DNA of 64,000 nucleotides from Hepsetus odoe (GCA_017165825.1 CM029387.1:7289683-7353682); one strand, 5' to 3'. Shown: positions 1 through 11,730, numbered from the stretch's first letter. Program-made: numbers and translations. Notes: a model not told the origin generated them from the sequence alone.

Positions 1-22
1 AAGAGACAGAGAGAGACAGAGG

Positions 23-80
<58 letters not shown>

Positions 81-95
81 CAGAGAGAGAGAACG
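1..95. repeat. (GA)n microsatellite
   Basis: Nearly pure GA tract interrupted by occasional C and AAA. It runs off the left edge, so its full length is not visible. Confidence 0.95.
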
Positions 96-1879
96 AGTGA
101 ACGGAGAACAGAATGTAGGTATGTCAGGTTTGCATGCTGCTGATGCAGCGCTACACAATACAAACCAATTGTGCTGCTGACACCTCCAAGCAACGTGATG
201 GAGCACCAGCTGAGGGACTATCTGGGTCTCCCTCTGGGGAGGTACCAAACACGATGTGGAACACACACAAACATAGAGAGACACACACACAAACACATAC
301 ACAAATCTAGCCCTTTACACACAATCTCACATTTCAGCCCATCCATCAACACACCCACACTCAGACTGAAGGCAGCTGTAAGAAGGCCTGGGCATCATCA
401 TTATCTGTAATCCGATAGCAATGGTAGGGGAAAATTCAATGTCTACAGTTCAAGCAAGAGTCTTTTCCAAACATATTGTATGCACTGAAAACATCTCAGA
501 TCGAAGTCAAACAGTCAGGCTCTGCTAAATGTAAGAATTTGTTACAGCTGTATCACTGACTCACTTTCATAATGAATAGAAAATACTACTAGCAAAATCT
601 TAGCACTTAAATTGTGAAAGGAACAAAATCTTCAGTGGATGTCTGGGATTATGCAGCCATGAGACATTCCACCCCGGTGTTCAATTGAAACTGATATGTG
701 AGAGATGTGTATTGATAACCACGCACTACTGACAAGAAGCACCTGCAACCCACCTTAACTGATCTGATCATTTTTTCGGACTCGCCTAATGAGGTTACTG
801 GTGTCGTCTGATAGGCTTTAGAAAGGAAAGGTCTGGCCAAATTTGATGGCTTAAAAAGAATTCTTGCTATGTTTAGTCTGTAAGAGACAGCCATTTCTTT
901 GGCCAGCAACTATTTTTCTAACGTAAGGGCACAGCTTCATCTTGATACCAAAGATTCTGGGATGCGCATTGGAATCCTCACTTTGTTCATGTATTGCAGA
1001 AGTGATTTGTCATTCCACAAACATCTCTAATTAGGTTCTTTTTCTTCGAATAGCAGTGCATTCTCCCTCAATAATCTTAAACATGTGCAGATACTAACTA
1101 GCTAGTTAAAGCGCCTTCATAGAACACTGTCATTCTTGGCAAAAGTGCTAATACAAGTTGTAAAATTGGAGTTTTCAGTTTCAAGGGGAGATAAAAACTG
1201 CATGAAAAAAGTGTGAAAAAACCTTTGCTGTTGCATGTTCTGATGGCAAGAAGCACTAAAATGAGATTTAGCACAAGGATTTTAATACACTTAGTTCTCA
1301 AAAACCCCAACTTTACAGCCTTGCCAAATAAGGTGAATGTAACAGCTGTCACGTCTATGGCTGGGTGAGATCTTATGGTAAGAGGCTATAATGAGGGCAC
1401 AGCTAATTTCCACCATGAAATATTTTCAACATACTACTCATTGCCCAAGCGTGAAGCTTGTAGCCTTGGGCACATGTGTGCATTTGTGTACACTGAATAT
1501 TGGGGAGTGTTGGCATCAGATTCAAACACAAAGCTAAAATCAGAGAGGTGGAAGGAGTGCCGAAGATGATGATGAGGGTGATGATGATGGCTGGCTTAGG
1601 TTCTGAAAGGCCTGTTAGCCATTCGTTTCAGCAAACCCTCACAAACCCTGATGCCTTCTTGACAGAGCCATCGGTGCTTAGAATGAGAGAGGGAAGGGCA
1701 GTGGGGGGTGCATAGGTTACAGTTTAATCTCATATTCACAAAAAATGGTTTGAATGCAATGTGCTTATAGCTCCTGCGGTTTCTTGGCGGCAGTGTTAAA
1801 TAAATAAAATTTTTTATGTAGACAAGGTCATCGGAAAAATTGCAAACAGCATACACGCTCTTCAACAAAAGCATGCTAT
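96..1879. other. Non-coding stretch, no gene recognised
   Basis: I see no coding sequence here. A CA-rich patch lies at about 260-305. The open frames are short, lack recognisable domains and look like chance. The sequence is AT-rich and mostly unique as far as I can tell by eye. Confidence 0.6.
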
Positions 1880-2165
1880 GAAGGGTTCTTTGCAGGTGCC
1901 ATAAAAGATTTGTGTTCCCTAAAGAATCTTGCCATGGAGGGTTTTTAAAAGCAACATTTTAGTAAATGAGATGTTTGTGTGAAAATTCAACTTTCTAGAG
2001 CCTAGAAAACCTCAACATGATGTGAAGATTCTTGCAAGAACCCTTAAAATGGCTATGTGAAGGTCTTATTTTAAGCAATTTCTCTCAAGATCAATAAAGT
2101 TTCTGATTCTGAGACCTTGCTCAAGGAACCCTTTGTGGAACCTTTGTGGAACCTTTTAAGAATTA
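1880..2165. repeat. Diverged GGTTCTT/AAGAACC-type repeat
   Basis: Contains several degenerate copies of motifs such as AAGGGTTCTTTG, AAGAACCCTT and GGAACCTTT in both orientations. Similar motif clusters occur at 15380-15660, 27640-28220, 36860-36975 and 61225-61550, so this is an interspersed family. It has no coding content. Exact ends are not visible. Confidence 0.5.
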
Positions 2166-2324
2166 AACCAAGCTAACTGAACTGACAAGCTAAGTTAGCT
2201 TCACACACTTTATTCAGTTGTCTTTTTTCACTAACACCAACCATCTGACCTGATCCTGTATTGTTCTGGCCTAGCTGGCTGCCAGGCTCTTATTCTTCAT
2301 GCTTGTGTTGCAGTATGTCGCTAA

Positions 2325-2513
2325 ACAATTCTTGTCATCGTGAAACACGACACAGCATACAGTGAGCCACAACGAAATTCAACCTTTGCTTTTCACCCAT
2401 ATACACCGTGCAGCAGGGGGCAGCTATTGAAAGGGTAATCTACTGATCTGGGATTCAAACCCATGACCTTCTGATCCTGGGACCAACTCCATAACCACTA
2501 GGCCACTGCTGAA
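2325..2513 (-). mobile_element. tRNA-derived SINE, type A (minus orientation)
   Basis: The right end reads TAACCACTAGGCCACTGCTG, the reverse complement of an A-box-like SINE head, preceded by a reverse B box (GATTCAAACCCATGACC). The left part has the type A tail (GTGAGCCACAACGAAATTCAACC). An internal part is deleted compared with 37005-37235. A CTCF-like core lies at 2410-2424. Confidence 0.85.
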
Positions 2514-4369
2514 GATCATGTTTTCAAGAACAGTAGTGTTTATAGATAAGGAACCCATTCACCTGACTCACGTGATTTATGAGGGAAGCAAACAAAGTTT
2601 CTTTCCTTTGCCATGACGGCAATTGTGTTGATATCACAAATTTCCTAGTTCATATTGTATTGTATTTAATTCAATTTAAATGTACATAATTCAAAGGGTG
2701 TTGTTGAAAAACTGCTGTTAAAACTATTAAGCACTAATGTCATCGGCATGGATGTAGTGGCTCTTTCTTGCAAGACAACTACCATTTTTTTCACCCATTC
2801 AAAAAGAGCTTGTTCATAAATCAAGGTTGGAATTCAAACAGTATTTGTGCCATTTACTTAATTATTCTCATGTACATAAGCACTCAGTCTCGTTTCGAAA
2901 TGTGTTTCAGCAAGCAAAGGCATTCGGTCTCTTTTTAATCGAGTCAAATAAATCTACCATAGCTCTGAAAGGACAACAGCAAATTCATTCTGTCACAACT
3001 GAGAAAGCAAGCCAGCAAAGTTATTATAATATATAATCTGACCAGGGGTGTGCAAACGTTTGCCCTTGGCTGTGCGCTGCAAAGGCAACTTTAAGGGATA
3101 CTCTCACTGGCTGGTAATGTGGACAATATGTACACGGGTATCTTAATGGAAGCCATGTTAAAATTTCACATAATTAAACATCCTTGTGGAAATAAAGGCA
3201 GGTGCCTTGACTCATAAAGACTGATTGCTTTACATGGAGCAGTAACTGTAGCTTGTAATATTGTTACTGAGAGGATGTTAAAGTCAGATCAGCTGGAAGA
3301 AAGTCTTCATGTGGCAGAGTTTCCAATGAGTTTCACTTACACAGCCAGGTTTACAAGTACCTCATGAGGCTGAAAATTTTGTTCAAGTTAACGGCTTATT
3401 GGGAACAGGTCTTCAATCAGCCACTACAAAATGAAAGAGAAGAGGGTTGGAGGAGAGGAATGGGAGATACAGGAGAGTGAACTGCAGACTGACTGATGCC
3501 AGGAGCACCCTTGGGCTGAGGAGACTGGTGCCAGCTGCAGGGGTGGGCGCTGATCTAATGGAAACACAGGAGACATGGCAGGAACAGCAGCCAGAACAGC
3601 CAGTGGGGAGAGGGGGAGTTACACACAAGTGTTTCTCTTCAATTACACAGTAGTACAGTGCAAGGGCTGAACATATCATTACCACACACACATCATTTGC
3701 ACTTAGTGAAAGGACAGCAAGTATTGTTCTATGAATATATACAGTACATACAACGGCCAAGCATGTGAGTGTATGTGTGTAAAAACTTAAAGATTAAAGA
3801 CAAGAATATGTGAAAGAAAGATAAGGATTATCCAGTTTGGATAAAGAGACTACTGATAAAAACACTGCTAATGAAGTGATATTCCAAGATTTAGCAGTGT
3901 TAAGATCACCGATCTTTAGAAATCTTTAGAATTAGAACATAGGACATATTATTTAAAAACGTGAAGGGCATAATCGCTAACTTTTGCTGTTTTGATTGAC
4001 ATAATTGATTCAACATGATTGAAACTTGTATTTGCAGGATAATGGCATGTTCTACTGTACATCATGGGGTTGCTGTTGTAAATGAGGCAGTAGACTAAGC
4101 CCTCCTTAATAATTTTACTACTAGCTGTTACAAAAATGAGCAGATTATGTGGGACTCTTTTGTGCCTAAAAACAGCCCAATCCCATCATGATAAAAATGG
4201 CTGGATGGGGCTGATTTATACTAGCCCAATCCATATATGCAACCAGCCTTTCAGTGACTATATATCAAATGTTTTGGCATATCTTGTAGTGATACTTCCT
4301 AGATTTGTTTTACATCTGTGCTCATCATTTAAAGTCTGGTGGTTAGAGTGGGCTGTTTGAAGCCCTTGT
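2514..4369. other. Non-coding stretch, no gene recognised
   Basis: AT-rich sequence without a convincing coding region. A possible old repeat edge begins near 3042 (GGGGTGTGCAAACGTTTGCC). Open frames at 3413-3760 (minus) and 2827-3036 (plus) have no recognisable domain and no splice context that I can defend. Confidence 0.5.
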
Positions 4370-4374
4370 GTTAT

Positions 4375-4582
4375 ACTGCATTGTATACATTTGTGGCATT
4401 TACACTCTTATCCAGAGCAACTTCCATGTCCTAATTTCAGGGACAGTCCCCCTGGAGCAATTCGGGGTTAAGGGTCTTGCTCAGGAACCCAGTGGTGGTG
4501 GGATTCAAACCTGTGACCTCTTGATCCATAGGTCCATAGGCAAGTTTCCTGTGAATCCTACCACTAGACCACCACTTCCCCA
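4375..4582 (-). mobile_element. SINE with a different tail (type C), minus orientation
   Basis: The right end (CCACTAGACCACCACTTCCCC) is a reverse tRNA-like head and GGGATTCAAACCTGTGACC is the reverse B box. The left end carries GGCATTTACACTCTTATCCAGAGCAACTTCC, a degraded form of the tail motif common in teleost SINEs (cttttatccaaagcgactta). The head resembles that of types A and B, but the tail is unrelated. Confidence 0.7.
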
Positions 4583-4629
4583 TACGTGAATATATACATT
4601 AGTATCTTATTTTTAATTAGTTTATTTTT

Positions 4630-5016
4630 ATTTTTATTAACTCGAAAGAAGAAGCAGCTTCCCTGATTCAGGCGGTGTTCAGAAGACACAGGGAGGTAGT
4701 AAAGTACCAGGCCATAAGGGTGTCAGCCGTCATCATTCAAAGACATTATAGGTCCTACATTAAGGGTAAATGTGACCGTGAGAGGACCAAAGGACTCTTG
4801 TCCATTTGTAAGAGGGAGATGGAAACAGAAAGAAAAGCGCTGTCTCAAGACAAAGTTGAGCTCAACGGCAAGAGCAATGAATTCAGAAAAGAGAGAGCGG
4901 TCTCCAGAAGAAAGCTGCAGAGGCATGCGTTTAGCAGGTTTATGTATCTGGTAATGCACATTTTTAAAATGTGTGGTATCAGTAATAATAGTGGGCAGTT
5001 ATTGTATGTAGTTTGA
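4630..5016 (+). pseudogene. IQ-motif coding fragment (possible ASPM-like exon or pseudogene)
   Basis: The open frame from about 4639 to the stop at 5014-5016 encodes two tandem calmodulin-binding-type segments: ASLIQAVFRRHREVVKY and SAVIIQRHYRSYIKGK. A highly charged, probably helical stretch follows (KREMETERKALSQDKVELN) to about 4940. The last ~25 residues look like read-through into non-coding sequence. There is no good ATG: the frame stays open upstream through AAC TCG AAA GAA without a start. Paired IQ motifs spaced like this occur in ASPM and in myosin necks; the composition looks more like ASPM, but this is my impression only. No neighbouring exon was found within several kb. It could be an isolated exon of a large gene, an exonised relic or a pseudogene fragment. 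Confidence 0.4.
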
Positions 5017-6378
5017 CATTTTAGTAGTCTATAGATTAGGATTATTGTATGTATGTTTGCATGTATATAGTGGGTTTAGTGTTTATTAGGTATGGTAATA
5101 CGTTGCTGGCTTTGTTGTAGGGATGTCACTTTTAAACATGTGTAATCTAGCAATTGTGCTAAACATGTTTTTGGAGTGTTTTGCTTTAATAGTTTATTTT
5201 TGTCTATTTTAAAAGCCATTCAGCTTTGGATATGGACATTTGAACCATTAGAAGCTTGTAACAAACATTCAGGTTGCATATTCCTTGTGTGCTACTGTGA
5301 AACCTTCAGTATAACTTTTAGTGAACAGCGTGTGCACATAGCTTTTCCATTGTAATAAGAGCCAAGGAAAATGCACAAAAGACTGCACTAAAGATATCAT
5401 TTAAATGGAAAGCTTTAAAAGCTTTCTTTCTGTCTGACATGGCTATTTCTTTGCCTTTGCTTCAAACATTGGCCGGCTAAGCCGATGAAAAGTAGTGCAT
5501 TAATGTCAGCGCATCAAGATGGCCTTAACATTTTGAATTCAGCTTCAGATAATGCATTTGCAAAATGTAAAACACTATTAGAAGTGCAGTTAACTCAAAA
5601 TATTAAGGCAGACCACGAACCAACTTTTTCAATAAAAAGTTTCACAACGTAACACCCTTGAATTAAGTGTGTGAGGACTTTATGCAGGTGATATTTGAGA
5701 TTTGCCCATGTAACCAGAGACGTCTAATAGGCACTTGGGTTTTGAAAGTTTATTTATAATCTAACACTGGATCTGACTGGGGTACTGGGTACCACTAGAG
5801 TACTGGTACCAGTGGTTGGCATCAGTGAACAATAAGAGACATAAGAAACCTCCTACTGCTACTTTTACCTACATCAGAAACACGATTAAAATAGTAAAAA
5901 CTATAAGCCGTGCTGGAGATGTATACCAGCTGGATAAATGTAAACATTATTTTGCTAAAAAGTAATGAAAGGCTTCACTATTTTCTCCAAAGTATATACC
6001 TAAATCAACACAAAGTTGCCAGAGTTGTTTGTTTGTGTGTCATGTTGAGAGCAAACCTTTTTAACCTCAAGCTTCTCTGATCCTCAGCATGCATCTCTGC
6101 ATGACTCTTCTTTAGAGAGAGAATCTTCATGCATCTCTCAGGCAGAACTCAACAATCTGATTGCCCAGATTCCTGGTGAACCCCCCTGCCACCTTATACA
6201 CATGCACAATTTTCTATCACACATTTAAAATGTTGCTGCTGGAACTGGTATTGAAAAATCAAGCTAATCTGTGTGCGCATGCATGTGTTGCTTCCTCATC
6301 TTGTGCTTGAGCTCTTTCTCATAGTGAGCTTCCAATACTGTTAAAACATGTTCACCCCACCAAAACAGACTATAGACT
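5017..6378. other. Non-coding stretch, no gene recognised
   Basis: AT-rich sequence, no convincing coding region. A local symmetric cluster of GGTACT/AGTACC words lies at about 5780-5812. I see nothing else. Confidence 0.5.
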
Positions 6379-6379
6379 A

Positions 6380-6935
6380 CTGGGGTAAAGGTGCTCTAGT
6401 GGTTGACCCCATGATCATAGGGCCATGTGTCCAAAATAGGGCCATGTGTCCAAAATAGGGCCATGGGCCCAGGGGTACCCTTGAGCAAGGTACTGTCCTC
6501 CATCACTGCTCCTCAGGGGCTGGATGGTAACTTGTTGCTACACTAGGGTGTGTAACGGTGGCGGGGAGTTTGAAGGATGCCAACGCAGAGCCAGGGTTCC
6601 AAAACTTAACTTTATTAACATAAACTAAAATACAAAACCAACAGTGCCACCATTAACTGTGAGGCATAGCCTTGTTAATGAACCGCGCTCTGTTCTGACT
6701 CACTGGGGCTTAAATAGCAGCCCTAATGAAGCACACCTGTGTCTGAACAAGCCCAGGTGTGCTCAGTCAGAACAGAGCGCCATCTGTCGTGCCCGGCCGG
6801 AACCACAGGCACGACAGACTGTGACAGGGTGGGTGGGTTAAATGCAGAAGAAGCATTTTGTTGTGGTGCCTGTCACTGAGTGTTTCACTGGCATGTTTAC
6901 TATGACAAATAGTCACTTTTACTTTCACTACAGCT
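6380..6935 (+). mobile_element. SINE type A, split by a later LTR insertion
   Basis: The 5' part (about 6380-6550) carries GTGCTCTAGTGGTTGACCCC, then GGGGTACCCTTGAGCAAGGT and ATCACTGCTCC, all type A body motifs. The 3' part (6827-6935) carries AAATGCAGAAGAAGCATTTTG, a GTGTTTCACTGGCATG block and CAAATAGTCACTTTTACTTTCAC, the type A tail. Between them sits a solo LTR. Inside the 5' part is a tandem of the 19-20 bp unit ATAGGGCCATGTGTCCAAA (about 6417-6468). Confidence 0.8.
6551..6826 (-). mobile_element. Solo LTR (276 bp) with 5-bp target duplication
   Basis: On the plus strand the element starts TGTAACGG and ends GTGACA, and is flanked by GGGTG at 6546-6550 and again at 6827-6831. Read on the minus strand it starts TGTCACAG and ends GTTACA. 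That strand has a TATA-like CTATTTAAGCC near the middle and an AATAAAG polyadenylation-type signal downstream, the order expected in an LTR. It contains no internal coding region. A second LTR of almost the same length is at 59832-60108. Confidence 0.75.
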
Positions 6936-6974
6936 AAGGACTCACTCAGCCATCACCACTCACAGACAATCTGA

Positions 6975-7165
6975 TGGCATCCATTTGTATGTTTGCTCAT
7001 TCATTCGTTTATTCATTCAATCATTCACTTGCTCATTAACTCGTTTATTCATTCACTATGTTAATTCATTCACTCATTATCTCAACCACTTCTCCTGAGT
7101 AGGGTCACAGGTCACAGCGCACATAGGGTGCCAGGTGGAGAATCACCCTGGACAGAATCGCTGAG
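6975..7165 (-). repeat. ATTC-rich simple repeat plus degraded interspersed repeat
   Basis: ATTCATTCA/CTCATTCAT-type simple sequence runs to about 7080. It is followed by TTATCTCAACCACTTCTCCTG and CACCCTGGACAGAATCGC, degraded versions of the element seen at 12365-12735. Confidence 0.55.
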
Positions 7166-7170
7166 ACTCG

Positions 7171-8480
7171 TGCTAATTAGCTAGTTATTAATTACATTAA
7201 GATAACAATACAGATTGTTGGTGTTATTGGCAGCAGTCTGTGATTATATTTGAATCTTTAAAAGGTCCCCAGAACCCATGCAGCACTACTGGATGCTCTT
7301 TCACCTAGACAGCACTACACCCATCCATACCCTGGAGTTCTGCCCTGACTGTGTTCTATAGTTTTGTAGAATGGCTATTGGGGGTTTAACTAGAATAACT
7401 GGGAAAGCGTTTAAAGAAATTATTCCTAGAAGACTTTGTATAATCCAAATTTCCTTAATAAAACATTTTGTCACTTGTATTGTCATTCCATTTCATATAC
7501 TACTGAGCTCCCAGATGATTTGGACCCTAATCTGCAACACTCAAACGCCCAATACGTCCTTGCTTGTTCCTATGTGTATGCCAACTTGATTTAAGAAAAT
7601 TAGAACAATACAAATCACCTCTTGGAAGAGTCAAAACCATGAAGAAGTCATGGCTACAGTTGGCTTTTGAACTATTCATTGCAAAATGTCTATGACAGCT
7701 TTTTTGTTTCTCAAAAGCCTCACTTTAACTATAATTTAAGCATGACTCATATAAAAATCCAGCAGGAAAATAATGTTAGATGAACAATATTAAATGATCC
7801 CTGCAGCAAACTTTGATATGTTCACTTATCTTATAACTTTTTATCATATTCACATCAGTCTGAATCTTAGTCATCCTTCAGCACTAATTGAGGAGGAGAT
7901 GGTTATTTGACTCTGAATTAGAAACACTGATTGTCTTGCAGAGACAATCAGTGCCTCAAATTTGAATGTGCCTGTAGTTAGACCCAATTACTGTCGTTAT
8001 AACATATTCGGAAATAATGAACTGGGGAAAGTAAAGAGTATCCATATCTTGTGGCTAATTACAAACCACAGTCTTTTGTTCGAGGGCCCATGGGACTATT
8101 GGAATATTATTACTCAGTTCCAGGCAAATAATAGTTTAGCATTTCAGCTTGGTGCTGTCAGATACAAATTAAATTTCACTATTCGCCAACACTGGCAGCC
8201 GATTTAGATGCTCCTGTAGGAGAAAAAGTGTCATAGTCTTTCTGAATAACATTTCACCAATCAGCCAGCAGACTCCAATGGAAGCCTCTGGACAGCTCAT
8301 TGGTGGCACGTTATTATGGTAGCCTATTTTTCTCATTGTTTTAAGAAAAAGCTGCCAAGCCCTCACAGCTATGCTGATTAGCTTTCTTTTTGCGATTAGC
8401 TTTCACTGTGACAGAAAAGACTTTGGTGATGAAAGACCAAACTGTCAAACAGATGCAGGATGTTAACTTGGTGGCCCCAG
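7171..8480. other. Non-coding stretch with a perfect short hairpin
   Basis: No coding region recognised. A perfect 12-bp inverted repeat with a 5-nt loop lies at 7925-7953 (see findings). Confidence 0.5.
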
Positions 8481-8484
8481 GTTT

Positions 8485-9400
8485 TTTTTTTTTTCTTTTG
8501 ACCACTTGCAACATGCACCCACTTTATTAGAAACCTCATTGCTCCAGCATGCTGGTGTACAGTCCCAGTGTGTAGTCTAGCTGATGCATAATTTGTGCTA
8601 GCCATCATCTAGTCCTTCATCAGTGGTCAGGTTCTGACCACTGAGCTGTATTTGGTTGGATATTTTTAGCAGTCGCCCTGACATGTAAAAACTCCAGCAA
8701 CACTGTTGTACACTCATCTCAGCACCACATTCTCTGACATGGCACCGTTATGTCAGTGTTCCTACTGTGCCTTATCAACAGTGGTTCTGATCAGTGATCA
8801 ATGATCGAGTGGCTGCTCTCAAATTTGAAATTAAAAATGGGCTACAGTTCACAACTGTGCGATGAGAAGAAATAAGAAGACAGTGAGCATTTCTAAAAAG
8901 TGGCTAACCAAGTAGAACCAAGTAGAAGGGCAGTGTTTCAAATCAAATGGTTGGAGAGTACAGTTGAAGTTGGGGGTTTTTAATAATGTCACCAAAGTCT
9001 AGAAGTAGAAGTAGAAGGCTGATGTTTCTAATAAAGAGCAGTGAATTCAGTCCAAGGCATGCTCATAAAGGGGCCATTGAGCAGAAGTAGAAGATCTTGA
9101 AATAAAGTTTTCAGTTAATATAGGCATGAGGTTGTTGTTTTAAATAAATTGCCCACTGAGTAGAAGTAAAGGGCCGGGCAATAAGTTCAGATGAATGTGG
9201 GGGGTTATAATATAGCGGCCAGTGATTCAAAGTAGAAAATAGAGCATTTGATAAGGTGCTCAGAGAGGAAACGTAGGAGATTCTTATAAAGCAGCCATTG
9301 GGTGTAGAATCGTTGATGTGAGAAGTATGGCTCGAAAGTGTTGGCCATGTCAATGCCCTGATCCAGATGATGGAGAACAGGTCAGAGTTGCAGAATGGGG
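8485..9400. mobile_element. Diverged DNA-element-like repeat with a decayed minisatellite
   Basis: Starts near CACTTTATTAGAAACC and includes AAAACTCCAGCAACACTG, words that recur in the same order at 10822-11040. From about 8900 to 9330 there are at least five degenerate units built on GCCACTGAGTAGAAGTAGAAG, spaced about 65-85 bp apart. No transposase frame is recognisable. I call it a non-autonomous element by repeat structure only. Confidence 0.5.
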
Positions 9401-10397
9401 GCATATTTCATTTTAATTGCCAGGCAAATGAAATTTTTGCATATTGCCTTCTAGTTTACGTTCCTGCCAGTCAATGAAGTGACACCATGTTCATTTGCAT
9501 AGTTGTGAGGTTTAATCAAACAGTACAACTATAATTTCTAAAACAGAGTCGGTATCCAAATGCAAATCATGTTGTCTGGCATGCTTTGGAAAGTGGGCTA
9601 TATGATGCCATGAGAGACAATAGATCATATTCTATCTGGCATTTAGCATTTGCAGGTGGGGGTGGGGAGAGAATTGCTTAATTAATCACAGCCCCCTTGT
9701 TAGAAACCTCCTGTGATCTCTGCTCTCATTAGGCCCTTGGGTGATTAATTGAAATTAATTGTAAAGTCTGTGACATTTACCACCCTCATCGGGCAGGAGT
9801 AGCGGGCGTGAAGCTAACACACTCTAAAGCCCCGGATAAAACACTTTAAACCCTAGCTAGCACACGTTGTACTGGGACTAAGTAGGAGAGCTAAGCTGGG
9901 CTGAGAGAGAGAGGAACATTCATATACTCTCCCCACCTTATTAACATGGACACTCTGCTTTCAATGCAAATTTAAAAAGAGGGAAAGGAAGGCACTGCAT
10001 GCCTGCATAAATACATAGATAACTAAATGTGTACATTGAATATGTCATTATGTCATGCATTTTAGACATCCATAGCAATTTCTAATAAAGAATAGAGGTG
10101 ACATTTAACATTTTTAATTTTGGAACGATGAAGATTTCTTATTTATCTATTATACAAAATGGATTTTAAAATAGAAATTATATGTACACACTACTAGAAA
10201 GGCCTTACGTCTGGAACTGAAAATGAAGGATTTTGCACAAAGCAAAGCATGCAGGACATGAAGAACCACCTAAATAATCAGCGCTTTGGAAACAGATGCC
10301 CAATCTTACAGGTTTACAGTTATTTACCTTTGAGGTTATTTTTTACTAAAGTATAATGAAGTATTTATCTGATCTATATAACTGACTATGTATAATT
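9401..10397. other. Unique non-coding stretch with a candidate conserved element
   Basis: No coding region. The section around 9640-9830 is dense in homeodomain-type TAATTA/ATTAAT words and looks non-repetitive (see findings). The remainder is AT-rich with nothing notable. Confidence 0.5.
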
Positions 10398-10412
10398 GAC
10401 TTTGGTGAGATG

Positions 10413-10637
10413 GGCAGTGGTGGCCTAGTGGTTAGGGCGTCAACCAGAGGATCGGGGGTTCGAACCCCTTCCCGATAGGTTGCCATGAGGTAACCTTGAC
10501 CAAGGTGCTGTCCCTGTCCTACTCCTCCCTGCGATGAGCTGGCGACCTGTCCAGGATGCGTCCCCCGTCCTTGCCCTGTGTGCGCTGGGTTGGACACCTG
10601 CGCGACCCCGTTTGGGACAAGCGGCAGAAAATGTATG
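10413..10637 (+). mobile_element. Full-length tRNA-derived SINE, type B
   Basis: Begins GGCAGTGGTGGCCTAGTGG (A-box-like) followed by GGGGGTTCGAACCCC (B box GGTTCGANNCC), then the body GAGGTAACCTTGACCAAGG. The tail is CTCCCTGCGATGAGCTGGCG ... GACAAGCGGCAGAAAATG. It is flanked by the 15-bp direct repeat GACTTTGGTGAGATG at 10398-10412 and 10638-10652, a perfect target-site duplication. Open frames on the minus strand here are SINE-derived and not genes. Confidence 0.95.
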
Positions 10638-10809
10638 GACTTTGGTGAGATGACTTTTTAAAGTCTTTAAGTTTGCTGGGTTATTGGCTCCCTCTATTGC
10701 TTCATATGGGTAACGCGGCTGTTTGTTTACTGCTGCATAATTATAAATCCAATTATAATTAGAAAATCCAAGACGCACTTGACGGTTTAATCATTTTTAC
10801 TGTAGATAA

Positions 10810-11335
10810 TTACATGACATAGACTCGCTGGTCACTTTATTAAAAACATCCAATAAAGCTGGAGCCCACTGTGCTTGCCTACAAAGTGTCTGTGTTGTGT
10901 GTGTAGCACTATTTGTTCTTTTGCCCTTCACCAACAGTCATTTTCTGACACCAGAGCTGCTTTTGGCTGGATAATTTGGGTGGGAATCACTTTCAGCCTG
11001 GCAGTGACACAGAAGGGGTAAAAAACTCCAGCAACACACATTACTGGCATTGCTGCTGATAGCGGCCCACCACACATATGATATGCGGTCGGCAGTGGTC
11101 AGAAACTGACCAGTGATGAATGCACAGATGGAGCTGTTGACAGCAGATGGCTTTCAGTCTTTAACTGTAGATCTGTACAGTGCACCCACAGGGTAGATGT
11201 TTCTAGCAGTTGCCACCAAATGTATGTTCAAAGTAGGTGTCTGTGACAAAGTGGGTGCAGTGTGAAAGCATAAAATAGAGGTTTCTGATAAAATGGCCAG
11301 TACAAAAAGACCTTTCCAATAAAGTGTTCTTTATG
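10810..11335. mobile_element. Second copy of the 8485-type repeat
   Basis: GGTCACTTTATTAAAAACATCC, CTGACACCAGAGCTGCTTTTGGCTGGATA and AAAAAACTCCAGCAACACA match the 8.5-kb element in order and spacing. The end has GATAAAATGGCCAGTAC and CCAATAAAGTG. No transposase was seen. Confidence 0.5.
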
Positions 11336-11369
11336 CCCATATTATTTTCAGCAAATGCATTTAAAAATA

Positions 11370-11372
<3 letters not shown>

Positions 11373-11403
<31 letters not shown>
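11373..11403. repeat. (AC)n microsatellite
   Basis: Pure AC tract of about 30 bp. Confidence 0.95.
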
Positions 11404-11405
<2 letters not shown>

Positions 11406-11652
11406 CGCAACCTCTTGCCAAGGTTGTTGTTAAAGCTATTGTAGTCTTTGTATCAGCTAATACACAAAACATAGGCTTAAAACCTAGAATCACGATCAAA
11501 CTGCCTCTGCCTCCTACAGTCTGCTCTCAGGTAAAGCACTCATTATACATTCACCAGTGCCCCCCGCTGGACTCAGAGTACTTCTTTGGAAACAGAAGTG
11601 GGTTTGGATGAGATTTTTATGAAAGGATGCTGGCTCTCATCCCTACACTGGT

Positions 11653-11653
<1 letters not shown>

Positions 11654-11730
<77 letters not shown>

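Noticed and set aside
3413..3760. 115-aa minus-strand open frame
   Set aside because: No domain, overlapping open frame on the other strand, no splice or promoter context.
10346..10778. Open frames of 83 and 112 aa on the minus strand
   Set aside because: Both are read-through of the type B SINE. Similar frames appear at each SINE copy (15838, 27771, 49918, 51769).
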